Of a stretch of DNA of 46,706 nucleotides, positions 11,201 through 22,100 are shown piece by piece. The first letter of the stretch is position 1; each line of letters starts with the position of its first letter. The position numbers and the translations under genes were made by a program. Under the pieces are notes generated by a model. It saw only the letters and a list, made by a program, of their open reading frames with translations. It did not search any database and had not been told where the DNA came from. Origin of the DNA: a virus; the IMG/VR virus record IMGVR_UViG_3300042356_001329, positions 1 through 46,706 of that record; one strand, written 5' to 3'.

Positions 11201-14200
11201 ACAGAATTGCAAGCCTCAAATCTTGTTGGCGCAAAACTTACTGGCACTGATTTCACTAGTGCAAACCTATCAAATGTCAACCTAACAAATGCCGACCTAT
11301 CTTCCGCAAACCTGTATAGCACAATGCTTGATGGGGCAAATCTAACTAACGCAAACCTTCAGGGCGCAAACCTTCGCGGTGCAAAAATGCAAGCAACAAA
11401 CTTGAACAATGCAAACTTAATTAAAGCAAACTTAACTGACGCAAATCTTACTGACGCAAAACTAATTGCCGCAGACTTAATTTACGCAGACCTACGAAAA
11501 GCAAAAATGATTCGTGCAGACTTGCGATTTGCGAACTTGGCAGGCGCAAACTTAACTAGAGCAAACCTTGGTACTGCAAACCTAAAAAAAGCAAATCTAG
11601 AAGAAGCAAACTTAACTGACGCAAACGTCACTGACGCAAATCTTACTGACGCAAAACTGGATAATGCAGTTTTAACGAACGTAAGAATGCCCAGAGACTG
11701 GATCATCAGCAATTTGGGCACTGCTGGTATGCGTTCACGTGGCTATCGTAATGACGATGATTCGGATTACGATAATGAGGATTACGGAGTTGACAGGGGA
11801 GACTGGGACGATGATCTAGACCCCGATGAGCGTCGACGCATCATGGATGGTATGCGTCGACGTTCAGGTGGAATGCGTTCCAGGTACTCTGATGACAGTG
11901 CAGATGGCTACGCGGAAGCAGATGCGCCCGATCTTGATAGAGAAGATTACGAGAACTACATAGATACTCCTACGTTTGAAGAACATTTAGGTGAATGGCT
12001 CGTAGATAACCCGGGCAAGACTAGAGAAGATTTCATCAATGACCCCGACGGTGCAGAACTCGCATGGGACAAATTTTTTGAAAACGATGATCCAAAAAAG
12101 TATTACGGCATTAGTGATGCTGAGTGGGCTGCCGCTTTCCGTTCACGTTCAGGGAACATAAATAGTTTTGACGACTATTTGAACCATCCCGCATTCGATA
12201 GAGATTTTGCTGAATGGCGCAAAGACAATCCAGGTAAAAATAAGAGAGATTTTATTGACGACCCAGACGGCGCAGAAGAATACTTCTCGCTTGGTATGGA
12301 AGAAGCAGGCGCATCCTTAAACCCAGAATCATATTTTGGCACTTCTGGCATGCGTTCACGTTCAGGTGGTATGCGTTCCAGTACAAAACCATTAGTGGAA
12401 GCAGAACTCCTAACTGGCGATGATCTCACGCGAGAACAAGAAGAAATGCTATTTGAAATAGTTTTCAATAATGGAGGTATAAGTGATGCCAGGCTAAACG
12501 ATGGTGATTACGAAACTGGCGATTTGATGGAAGCAGCAGGTATCAATTTATACAATATTCAGGTTAATGACGAACTTGCACAACGTATTGAAGACGCCAT
12601 AGTTGAGCGCGATAAAAATTATAACCGTTACATGGGTAAAAGTTACAATAGAGATTATGCTAGGACAATTATTGAACGTTGGCAAGATTCTGTAAATGAC
12701 GACCCAGATGAAATGTTTGACGCACTTTCTTTATATGAAGGCGATTTAGTTGCCGCAATGGAAAACCACTACGATGAATATGTGTATAGCCAATTAGATA
12801 CTTTTGAAAATAGCCGTGATGGCGGCATGCGTTCACGTTCAGGTGGTATGCGTTCCAGTACGCAACTACGTGGCAGGGACTTCAAGCGTGATGCCAATAT
12901 CAGAGCCAATCACCTTGGCAAAGATGCTGAAACATGGCCAAGAACAGCAAGATTGCAAGACGTAATCTATCCCGAGAGACCTTATTATGGTGCTCAAGAC
13001 GTGAGTCGGTCAGATAAAATTATTCTGAGTGCTCCAAGTGAAAATGGTGGCCCTGAAGGAAAAGTATATATCGCAGAGTTTGACGACGAAACTGGAACAC
13101 TCACAGTCAGTTGGGGCAGGGCAGACAGTAGAAATCTTCAGACAAAAGTTTATTCAGGTAAAACTGAAGAAGATTTTCACAAGTTATTACGAGACAAAGA
13201 AAAGCGTGGATATCGACTAGAAGGTGGTCATATTCCTGCCAAATCTTCATCATATGACAAAGATGTTGATTGGAAGGCAGATCATGAAAAACAAGCCAAG
13301 ATGGGTATGCGTTCCAGTACAGGGACAGAACAGCGCCCCTATACGAATGTCCCAGTAACAGGTTCATCAGCATTGCGACAAGCAAGTTATAACGCAGAAA
13401 AACAAGAACTAGTTGTAACTTACGCGAATGGAAAAACATACACATACAAAAACTTTTCAAATGATGACTTAGATAATTCTCTATCTGGGCCCGACTATGT
13501 CCTGACGGGCACTGCAGTAAATCAGATAAAGAAAAATCACGATTTCCGCGAAGGTGGAACACACACATTTGATCCTCAATATCAAGATGTTCAAGGTCCA
13601 GGTGGAGAATTCAGTGTAGAAAAACTTTCCCGCCTTGGACGTGGAGAAAAAACTCAAATTCCAGTAAGCGGTTCTTCAGCAATCGAAGCACTCACATGGG
13701 ACGATGAAAACGAAGACCTTATCGTAACCTACGCAGGTGGACGCACATACACATACAAAGATGTTGACTCTTACTGGATCGAAGATTTAGAAAGAGAAAC
13801 TGGCACTGGCCGAATTATCAACAACATCAAAAAAGAAGGTTATCGCGTAGTCGATGGCGGTGAACATGGTGATATGCCAAGTGAAGGCCTAACGGCAGAA
13901 CGCGCAGAATTCGGTATGCGTTCACGCATGGCTCCCTCGTCAGGCCGTATCCGTGCAGCAGAAATGGAAATCTCCGCTCGCCCACAAGGAATGGCATCAC
14001 GTCGCTCCGAAGGCCTCAAAGACCCACGTTTCGCCGTACCAGGACGCGACCGCGTTGACCCATCAGATGGACAACTATGGAACCGCCTATCAGACGAAGA
14101 AAAAACAACCGTTGCAAACCGTGCCGTTAATCGCGAAAGAATGCTTCTCAACGAGTTCAAGCAACGATTCCCAAGATGGTGGGATAGAGCAAGTAAGGAA

Positions 14201-15751
14201 GCAGACAAAAAAGGTTGGGACAAAGATTTGATGAAGGGAGGCAACGCTGGATGGCTTGACGAATTGCACAGATTCGTTACTAATCTTGCTGATGATCCGA
14301 ACTATCCAGAGAAGAGTAGAGCCGACGCGGAGAAGCAGTTCAATGACCTGCAGGCCCTTTATAACATGAGAATCAACCGAGGCTCACATGACCTTCTAGA
14401 ACACTTGAATCCTACTTCGCGACGCTACCTATTTGACGATGCTCGACGCGATGACAGTAAGAAAACTGGGATTTCTGCTAGCAGTAAAGAAATGAAAACA
14501 CCTTCTACTGCACCACGCCCATTCGGTGATCCGATTGATGTCGGAACACCAATTCGTGAACAGGTTGGACAGAATCAAAAGAAGCCAATGAAAGAACGTC
14601 TAGACGCATACTACAAGAGAATGTCAGACAAGATTCTTTATTCTGATCCCGCACGTCAGGCTCGCCGCGAAATGCGTAAAGCACGACGTCAAGGCATTAA
14701 CGCTGGAGGATTCACCGAAAGAGAAGCCAACCCAGTAGATGACGCAAAACGTAAGATTCGTCGCCGCAAGCGCCTCAAGCAAATGCGCAAAAATCGCACA
14801 CGCGACGTCAGCACCATCTCTGACTCATCAACAAGTAACCGTATAGATGGACGCCTTGCTCACACCGATGGCCAAGGTTCATTAGTATTCGGAGATAAGT
14901 TGGCTTCAACTCTTTCAACGATGATGCAAAATTATCGTACAGAAGCAAAACTGAAGCAGACCAAGGGCGGCGTTAATAAGAATAGAGCCCTTGCTGTTCT
15001 TTGGGATGGTGCCGGATATAACGGCACACCAAACATTGTTACACCCGATGAATTCAAAGCACTTCATGCAGCCGGCTGGGTCCCTGTAGTAAGAGGACAT
15101 GGCAACGGTTCAAATGGAGTTCGTTATGCGAACGACTGGATTGACGATCCCGTACGTTTCATCACAGGACAAGGCGGAGAAGCGCAAGGCGAAGGTGAAT
15201 ACTGGGCAAGGGCTACGCAAGGCGGTGGTGGCTGGTTCAGTTGGATGGATGGTTCATTGCCTGCAGGCACTGTAGGTCTCCTCCCTCCATCAACACGTCG
15301 TGTTAATAAGGCAGAGTTGCGTAAAATTCAAGCAGAGCATGCTCCTTTGGCGAAAGCAATTAAGGCTTTTGACGCAGGACTGCCGACTGGAGAACGCGAA
15401 AAAATGAATGCTGAAGAGTATGTGGATCAATTGCGTGATCATTTACGTGGCTCGCTTGGACCAATTTATGAATCAACAATGTCCACCAAGATGGGTCAGA
15501 TGACATCAAAGATTTTGGAATCACTAAGTGGTTCTTCGGATTCCAAGAAACAAGAACTTCTTGATTCTTTAGAATTCCTTGAACTTATTAGTAAGAAGAG
15601 AACTTCTAACTCATATGCTCCGCTATTAGGCTACGATACAATTATGGCTGATAGCGGCGTAGAATTGATTCATAACCGCACGGCAATCACTATCGTTGGT
15701 GATACATTCAAGAGAGATGACGCAGTCAATTTGGCTAAGTCGAAAGCATAA
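8198..15751 (+). CDS. Giant 2517-aa polyvalent protein: GMRS linkers, pentapeptide repeats, KTSC domains, possible ADP-ribosyltransferase
   Basis: It starts at GTG 8198 behind GGAGG (7-base spacing), overlapping the previous stop. In order: a head-type N-terminal region; an acidic DADTDG loop at about residue 252 followed by RPIIPR; paired SGAPKE modules (about 600-685 and 725-815); three copies of a DNPGK/DPDGAE module (about 858-920, 1248-1310, 1320-1385); a pentapeptide-repeat solenoid (about 950-1165, A(D/N)LxxANL pattern); two KTSC domains (about 1718-1790 and 1820-1880, each with VTYA.G.TYTYK); a basic tract near 2190; and a C-terminal region (about 2265-2345) with VVRGHG and EGEYWA that recalls ADP-ribosyltransferases. 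Fifteen exact GMRS linkers separate modules. Pentapeptide solenoids can mimic DNA and inhibit DNA-binding enzymes. Antihost cargo is inferred from this make-up and from its place just ahead of the capsid gene. Confidence 0.8.
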   Translation: MNRYALLKDSINDSIFGVIVDSNGLSKFYGVSAKGLEWSKWANGINVKSENNGLPIGVVVGGYSALRNTNPNYIQALVDTVSLRNPSINKKQGISDSLIKNSSSVVPGVRDAELRAFDIDKRNEAIAFKARAFRTDSKVSSLLTQVRAERLGFVSAEGVFSSRNPIHTPEVKQAEIIDSYGRSLQRAIGLSLIRKKSAKMLAVVRKDQALAQSFGIEFKAAGIGPKIGSRLGGGLRSAPAGMSFVDVTGVTDADTDGIVFEGKPGLERPIIPRFMVPKDLARKLSGIVDGDAEEIEKQRRAGNTSVQFDEGKLRNIVASVGGDASLLQAVTNDRGVPATTTSGRERVSAAARNVAGNIASRRREIASRRGMRSGQRADLGDATPLSPGELNKLSEQEIVDRLIEDRYAGLNLDEAAKKYGLKGGRVEARRLEAREMQRRNNQGMRSRTTPPGIVREDYFNFEEYDFNDQVVDAMGNWMGRPDQQEMRERSGGLEALWEDFKKSDEYRDMEADMLDDNLKFSGATSDNPVLVSTAGNDRGQAEIKYDGEMFTVDVSLWNNEQDELFDTPEAKKEFDNLSEAEEYASSLFSDGMRSRNLKMSGAPKEIQDSYSEDDIKKIENSLRTGGRQELRLSWDSENNGWMLDSFDADGEVFIEADAPLVRLTDAISDVIADRYDSEAYGGEPPYLSNMNELLPDEEDRDDSWIKEYPVSGMRSVTGISEMNTSGAPKEYADALEKWRGYFGETPTRRNRRTGKVTESERNHPALPSVYWNKENESWVLSFDGEPTELSIYSDDPREAAKAVSDILETTADRYRWENEDNFGDISDLADIGEMYSDGDGKDRTVKITAGMRSSSGNINSFDDYLNHPAFDRDFAEWRKDNPGKNKRDFIDDPDGAEEYFSLGMEEAGASLNPESYFGTSGMRSRSGGMRSRVGGGKWDGKRPEPQDIKAGADLSGADLSYQILRRIDLSDANLTGANLVGTKINGANLKGANLTDANLSRTELQASNLVGAKLTGTDFTSANLSNVNLTNADLSSANLYSTMLDGANLTNANLQGANLRGAKMQATNLNNANLIKANLTDANLTDAKLIAADLIYADLRKAKMIRADLRFANLAGANLTRANLGTANLKKANLEEANLTDANVTDANLTDAKLDNAVLTNVRMPRDWIISNLGTAGMRSRGYRNDDDSDYDNEDYGVDRGDWDDDLDPDERRRIMDGMRRRSGGMRSRYSDDSADGYAEADAPDLDREDYENYIDTPTFEEHLGEWLVDNPGKTREDFINDPDGAELAWDKFFENDDPKKYYGISDAEWAAAFRSRSGNINSFDDYLNHPAFDRDFAEWRKDNPGKNKRDFIDDPDGAEEYFSLGMEEAGASLNPESYFGTSGMRSRSGGMRSSTKPLVEAELLTGDDLTREQEEMLFEIVFNNGGISDARLNDGDYETGDLMEAAGINLYNIQVNDELAQRIEDAIVERDKNYNRYMGKSYNRDYARTIIERWQDSVNDDPDEMFDALSLYEGDLVAAMENHYDEYVYSQLDTFENSRDGGMRSRSGGMRSSTQLRGRDFKRDANIRANHLGKDAETWPRTARLQDVIYPERPYYGAQDVSRSDKIILSAPSENGGPEGKVYIAEFDDETGTLTVSWGRADSRNLQTKVYSGKTEEDFHKLLRDKEKRGYRLEGGHIPAKSSSYDKDVDWKADHEKQAKMGMRSSTGTEQRPYTNVPVTGSSALRQASYNAEKQELVVTYANGKTYTYKNFSNDDLDNSLSGPDYVLTGTAVNQIKKNHDFREGGTHTFDPQYQDVQGPGGEFSVEKLSRLGRGEKTQIPVSGSSAIEALTWDDENEDLIVTYAGGRTYTYKDVDSYWIEDLERETGTGRIINNIKKEGYRVVDGGEHGDMPSEGLTAERAEFGMRSRMAPSSGRIRAAEMEISARPQGMASRRSEGLKDPRFAVPGRDRVDPSDGQLWNRLSDEEKTTVANRAVNRERMLLNEFKQRFPRWWDRASKEADKKGWDKDLMKGGNAGWLDELHRFVTNLADDPNYPEKSRADAEKQFNDLQALYNMRINRGSHDLLEHLNPTSRRYLFDDARRDDSKKTGISASSKEMKTPSTAPRPFGDPIDVGTPIREQVGQNQKKPMKERLDAYYKRMSDKILYSDPARQARREMRKARRQGINAGGFTEREANPVDDAKRKIRRRKRLKQMRKNRTRDVSTISDSSTSNRIDGRLAHTDGQGSLVFGDKLASTLSTMMQNYRTEAKLKQTKGGVNKNRALAVLWDGAGYNGTPNIVTPDEFKALHAAGWVPVVRGHGNGSNGVRYANDWIDDPVRFITGQGGEAQGEGEYWARATQGGGGWFSWMDGSLPAGTVGLLPPSTRRVNKAELRKIQAEHAPLAKAIKAFDAGLPTGEREKMNAEEYVDQLRDHLRGSLGPIYESTMSTKMGQMTSKILESLSGSSDSKKQELLDSLEFLELISKKRTSNSYAPLLGYDTIMADSGVELIHNRTAITIVGDTFKRDDAVNLAKSKA
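10761..10989 (+). repeat. Internal 229-bp duplication, copy 1
   Basis: This segment is repeated at 12150-12378 with about four mismatches by eye. It encodes one GNINSFDDYL/DNPGK/DPDGAE module plus the trailing double GMRS linker. The near identity of the DNA, not only the protein, points to a recent duplication inside the 2517-aa gene. The copies lie 1389 bp apart, with the pentapeptide domain and a diverged third module between them. Confidence 0.9.
11045..11690 (+). other. Pentapeptide-repeat-encoding tract
   Basis: About 40 consecutive pentapeptides of the form A(N/D)L-x-x are encoded, with the recurring DNA words gcaaacct and gcaaactta. This gives a right-handed quadrilateral beta-helix in known family members. 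It is bounded by GMRS linkers on both sides (near 10982 and 11728), so it behaves as one interchangeable cassette inside the giant protein. Confidence 0.9.
12150..12378 (+). repeat. Internal 229-bp duplication, copy 2
   Basis: Partner of 10761-10989. The 3' boundary falls inside a GMRS linker codon run (tatgcgttc), after which the two copies diverge completely, so the linker DNA may have served as the recombination point. Confidence 0.9.
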
Positions 15752-15764
15752 GGTGAAGGGCATC

Positions 15765-16121
15765 ATGGAAACTGGAACAAATGAACGCATGTTCATGCAG
15801 CAACACTCTCATTTATCGGAATTGATGGATTATCCGCCATTTACGACAAGTATTGAAAAATCTCAAGCATTTGAAGATGCATTGTCCGCAGCATATGACG
15901 TTATCTCTAAAAAACTTAACAAATTAGATGACGATATGGGAATTGGTCGTGATGAAACTTTCAAGGACTCATATAAGGCTGTTGTTTCTAAATATATCGA
16001 TGATATTGAAGAAGCAGAATTGTATCGTGTTCGCTATGGTGAGGACATTGAAGCAGCGCAAGCAGCAGCACTTGAGGCTGAAGGCAAGACAATAGACGAT
16101 GATGGGGTACCATATCTCTAA
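15765..16121 (+). CDS. Hypothetical 118-aa acidic helical protein
   Basis: I placed the start at ATG 15765, which follows AAGGTGAAGG at a good distance. A longer in-frame reading would overlap the giant upstream gene and lacks an SD site. The product is acidic and mostly helical (for example EEAELYRVRYGEDIEAAQ), with no recognisable domain. It lies alone between the two giant polyvalent genes and may be a chaperone, scaffold-type or adaptor protein for them; that role is a guess. Confidence 0.65.
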   Translation: METGTNERMFMQQHSHLSELMDYPPFTTSIEKSQAFEDALSAAYDVISKKLNKLDDDMGIGRDETFKDSYKAVVSKYIDDIEEAELYRVRYGEDIEAAQAAALEAEGKTIDDDGVPYL

Positions 16122-16152
16122 TAGTTAATTAGAATGTGAAGGATTACTCTAC

Positions 16153-19100
16153 ATGAAATCTACATCGTCCAGCACATATAAGAAGATGCGGGCGTTGCGG
16201 GAAGCCCAAAAATTAGGTTGTTCTGGCGCTCATCAAAATAGCGATGGCCGCTGGATGCCTTGTTCTTCGCATGACAAATTAACTCAAGTCGCCCCAGTGA
16301 TTGCTTCTGCCAGTAGGGATGCCATATCTCAAAATCGTGGAAAAAGAACCCTAAAGGGCTCTAACAAGATTAAGAAACAATGGGAGAACCTCGGTCAAAG
16401 TGGCATCCTCAATTTAGGCAACGTCGCTGGCGGCGGGTTAGTGGCTGGTAGTCCTACAGGGAATTTTGGTGGAGATGCTGCTGGCATGAGCGCCAAAGCA
16501 TTACCCAATATTTTTGGTCCACGCGATCAAGACGTTGATGTTTTCACTGACATTGAATCTGCCAGACAGCGTTCGCGTCAATTAGGTTGCGTTGGTGTTA
16601 GTCGACGCATCTCCAAAACTGGAGCGACAGTCTGGATGCCCTGCACAAACATGTCTGATTATTCGTCGCTTGCTGGAACAACCAGCCTGGGCAGACGTCA
16701 TCAAAAAGAACGTTTAGAGCGAGTCATTAATGCCGCCATTGAAAAGAAACTAAAAAAGAACAATAAACGTAATAAGAAATCTCTTGCTGGTGATATCAAT
16801 TTCAAAGCACTTGGCGGTGGCTTGGGTGGAAACCTGAACCGTCCTGCATTCTTTGATCCCAACGCATGGGACGGAGACAACGACGGTCGCGTACAAGACA
16901 ACACGCCATTTGAACGCCCATCCATTCCTGGAGTCAACGGACTGCCCGTGAGTGGGATGAGAAGTGTCAGTAAACCGAGACTGAACATAGATGAAGCGCA
17001 ACGGGAAAGCATAGAAAGCGGCGACACCGCATTTGATGAACTGGTACTTTCTAAAAAAGCAAAAAAGTATGCCCGAAAATATTTGAAATTATTTGAATCA
17101 ACTTTTGAACCAATTGATGAAAAATATCGCTATATGGACGATGACGAAATTATCGATCTAATCAGAAGTAGCATGCCCGCATCTGCCGAAGAACTAAAAC
17201 AATTAGTCCGCACAAATCCATTCACAAAAAACAAAGCAAGAACTGCATGGAGCCGACTCATGCAGGCAAATCCAGACTTTGAAGCAACAGCCAAAATGCG
17301 TGATGCTTTCATTAAGCAAATCAAAGATAACCCTGGTGTTTTGGAAATGGTTCGTCGTTATGGCGTTCCACCAATTGTGGCCACAGAGTATGTTCCAGCA
17401 TTGGCCTGGTATGGCAATAACACTGAAGGGTGGGGTGAAAGCGGTGGCGGCTGGGCCCATCTTGGTGTCATAGCAATGAACTATACGTGGGTTGAATTCG
17501 ATCACGGGATGTCAATCGAAGATGCTGTACGCCACGAAATGGGTCACGCGTGGGAAGCAATGGCTGCAGTTCAAAATGATAAAGCAAGAGCACATTACGC
17601 TTTACAATTTTCTGAACTTTATGAAGGACTTATTCAAATGTCCAGGAATAAGGAAAAAGCATCCTCCTATCACGACGCCAAATGGGGTAATGAATCAGAG
17701 CATGCCTCAGCAGCAAAAATATCTGAGTATGCAACGACAGCAAGAATTGAATGGTTAGCAGAAACAATTGCTGCCCTAACTAGTTCCGACCCAAGTAAAA
17801 GAGCAAAAGTTGATGCTACTGCTAAAGAGAATATTAGCGAATCATTCGGCATTGCACCTTGGGAAGTTGAACAAATATTCACTCCCATAGATGGTTCTGG
17901 AGGTTTTGCTAGCAGAATTTCTTCTTTGCCAAACAAACGTGATTTAGATAACCCAAGTTTGAGTGATTTTCTTAAAAAAAGATATGAAATAGATGAAGAT
18001 TCATTATCAGAATCTATGAAATGGGTTGAAAAAAATCCTGAGTATTTATCGGATATGTCGCTATCCGTCCAGTTATCTTCCTCCCCAGGGGTTCAGAGTC
18101 AATACAGGCGATCAGTCGTTGAAGGATTCAGGTCATATAACTCACAGGGACGCCAAGGTTCTGGTGGTAGAGAAATGGGCCAAAAAATACTCGGGCGTGT
18201 CAACCCAGAAGAATCCAATCAAGACGAACCAACATTATATTTCGTTGGTGGCACTACCGGTTCCGGAAAATCGACATTAGTAGCCAGAGGGGTAATGGAC
18301 GGTGTGCCAAATCAAAGTTCTGCCGCGCATATTGATCCCGACGAAATAAAAACAGGGTTAGTTGGCTGGAATGGCGGGCAGGGGGCCAGTGCAGTGCATC
18401 AAGCCTCACGGGTTGCCACCGACAAAATCATGGATGATGCCGCATTACAGCGAATGCATATGGTTGTCCAGGGTACGGGCAAGCGTCGCGAACATCTAAC
18501 CAATATGCGCAGACGAGGATATAAGACTTCAGGTCATTTTGTGTGGATTCCTGATGATCTCGCAGATCAAAGAGTTGCGGAAAGGAAACGTAACGGCGGA
18601 GCGAATATACCGACATATTTTGGTTCGCAAATTGCGAGAGAACTTAGAAGTGGGCCTGATTCTGTTTCTCGTCAGATAACTGACGGTCTTTATGATGAAT
18701 TTTTTCTTTACGATAACAGTGGAGATGTCCCAAAACTTGTAGCCAAACGTTTAACGGATGGTTCGTTTGAAATATTGAATAATCAGGTGTTTAATTCTTT
18801 CTTTAGTCCAACTGGGGCAAAGTTTGTTCGTGATTATTGGGAGAGTAACTCTCCATCAAATAAAAAGAATTTAACCCGTACCGGAATGTCTAGCAGAAGA
18901 GGTCTTTCTTCGATGGGTGACAAAGTTGGGATGCGATCACGTCGTCTCGGCGAATGGGAAGATGTAACTGATTACGACAAATTTGGTGAATCAAGTATCG
19001 CTTTAAAAAATACTTATGGTGAAGATAGTCTGCGTGATCTCTCAGAAATTTTGGAAAGCGAACAATCATCTATTAAGAAAGCAATTGCGCATTGGGAAAA

Positions 19101-22100
19101 AACTGGTGAATGGCTTGGTGAAGATTTCAATGTTTCTATGCCAAGAACACCAAATGCGAAATCTGGAATAACAAAAAATCATACTGCCGAAAGTCTGTTA
19201 AAAAATCAGACAAAAGAACAAATGAAAAATAACTTTGATTTGTATTTAAATAACATTGATGCTCAACTAAAGCATGTTCGTGGGCGACTAAAGAATATTG
19301 AAGAAATAAATAATGGCGCTGAACCATTGCACATCAATTTTGCTACTTTGCGTGACATGCCGGATTTTGATGCTTTAGTAAAACGTGGGAAAGAAATTAA
19401 TAACTTGAGATATGGAGACGAAAATCCACTTATTTCAGATGATTATATTTATTTAACACATACTGGTCATCCAGAACTTGAAAATGGCATTCTTGACCCC
19501 AACTTTAGCCTTGACGCTGGTGGTGGAGGCATCCCTGGTCGTGGATCAATGGATACAAAACGTTTAAATAAAGTCGGCAGGGACATGATTGTCCGAAAGT
19601 ACGAAACGGCAGAGAAAGACCTGACCGCATGGCAGGAAGTTGTTGATCATTTTAGTAAAACTGGTGAATGGCGTGGAGCAAAATTGGCTAAATCACTTCA
19701 ATTGGGAGCACAAAAACCCACTGGAAGAATTTTTAATGACTACAGTGCCGATGATTTAGACAATAAAATTTCTTCAGAGTACCTTCTTGATCAAGCATCC
19801 AACAGTATTGACTTCAACAAAGAAGTTCTTCAAAGATTAAGCAAGCAGTACGGTCCTGCTAAACGTAATGAAGAACATTTAAGTTACGAATTTGCTGGCA
19901 GTGGACCAAATTTTGGTTATAGCCGACGAGACACCCCCAGCAGTAAGACTTATCTTGTAAGAGTTCCTCGCGATGAGGCAACTACAGAGGCTGGACCGTC
20001 CACAATGGGGGAATTCCAAGTTTTCGGTCAACTCAAACCTGTTGCTTCATTTGAATTCCCAAGCAATATCAATGATTGGGACACCAACGCTGCCGCTACT
20101 GCTTATTTTGAAAAAATAGCGTTAAAAAATGAAGGAATTGCCACTTCTGGTATGCGTTCACGAAATCAACTTGGACAATCTATAGAAAAAGATGAGATTT
20201 TCGGAGGTTCAGTATTCTCTGGATTCACTCCACGAAATCCGCTTACAACAAGGGACCTAAACAACAATAATTTGCGTATGGCAGAAATGATTTCGATACA
20301 TGTCGACCCTCGTATTGATTTCAAAAACAGAAACATGGATTATGCAAACCTTACAAGAGCACATTTGGGTGGAATTGACTTAACAGAGTCATCGTTGTTT
20401 AGTTCCAACTTAAGTAATCTCAATGGTTCTGGAGTCATATTTGGCAAAACAAATTCCAAACCTGCTGATTTACGTTACTCAATATTGAGTGCAGCACAAA
20501 TGCCAAATTCCCAATTTGAGGGAGTTGATTTATCTGGCGCACTAATGATTTCAACAAATTTCAACAAAGCGAATTTAAAAAATACCAATTTTGAAAATGC
20601 CGTCTTATGGAATTCAGATTTTCGTGGTGCGGATTTGCGTGGATCGAATATTACCGTAGAGCAGTTAATGAATTCAAAATTTGATTCAACAACCAAATTG
20701 CCTGAAGGTATGTCGTTGCCAATTGCGGAGAATAATGGGACCAATACGCAAAAACCATCAACTCACAAGATTCCTCTTGGTGTTATTGGCAACGATGATG
20801 CCGATTTGCTTCGTAAAAATCTTGTTGATGGTGTTTTGAAAATTGATGGGCCGCTAGATGCCAAGAAACTTGAATTATTACGTAGAAATTTGAGTAAATC
20901 AGAAATTTCCAATACTGATTTACGACGATCAACCTTTAATGAAAGCACTTTTTTTAATTCAACAATGGCAAATGTGGATTTAACTGGAAGTTCTTTGTTT
21001 AAATCAAACTTCAATAAGAGTACATTGAACAATATAAAATTTAATCATGCAAATTTGGTTGGTGCTAATTTTAGAAATGCAATAATTGGTCGAAATGTCT
21101 CATTCAAGGGCGCAAATCTTACTGACGCAAATTTTGCTGATGCTAAAATACAAGGCAAGATAGACTTGTCTGGTGCCGATCTTACCGGAGCGATATTAGA
21201 TGGTGTGGATTTGCGTGATGCCATAGTTGATAGTCAGACAAAACTTGATGGCGCTATTGGTCTTGACAGGAATAAAACACCTAAAATGGTTGTCCGTGGT
21301 TTGAGATCACGTAATTATTCTGATATGTCGACAGAAGATTTAATAAATACTCCAGGCAATGTTCTTTTGTCTGATGCCAATGATGCATTGCTAGAAATTG
21401 GCAAGATGAGTAATGCCAAGCGTCCAGATGCAAACATTGATCCCCTAGTATCTAAAATACAAATTATTTATGGACATCTTAATGATGTTCCTGGAATCAA
21501 TGAAGATTTCTCTATCAAGAATTCTGAGTTAGATAATCAAATATCTGCAGTAAATAACATTATTGATCAGTTTGGAACATTCAAATTCGGTGATGGACAA
21601 CCCATAGATGTTAGAAAATTCATTGAAAATAAAGATAAATCAGGATATGTCAAGGCAATTAAGTCTTCTGGACAAAATGTTCCACTCAGTATTCCAATTA
21701 ATGAGTGGAATAAAATAAATTCTCAATTAATTGCACGCGATATGTTGAATGATCGCAAAGAATTGTTATCTCCAACAACAAAGATAGTTAAAAGTAAACT
21801 GAATAGTTCTGTTGCTACAGAAGCGATGCTTTCTGACTATGGAATTATGAGCAATATTAATAATCTTCCAGATTTTTCAATCGCTGAACCGATTCGTAAG
21901 AAGCGACCAACGCCTTCAATAGCCAGTGGTGAACTTGGGCCAAATGAAATGTTGATTTATAACTCCAATAACCGTCCAACAATTTCCAAAATACCTAAAT
22001 CACAAAGAATTGAACAATCGATCAATCGTGTAAACGGTATGGCGAGCAGATCGAAGCCAACTTCTGAAACAGGGAGAGCAAATAGGTCAGAAGAAATCTA

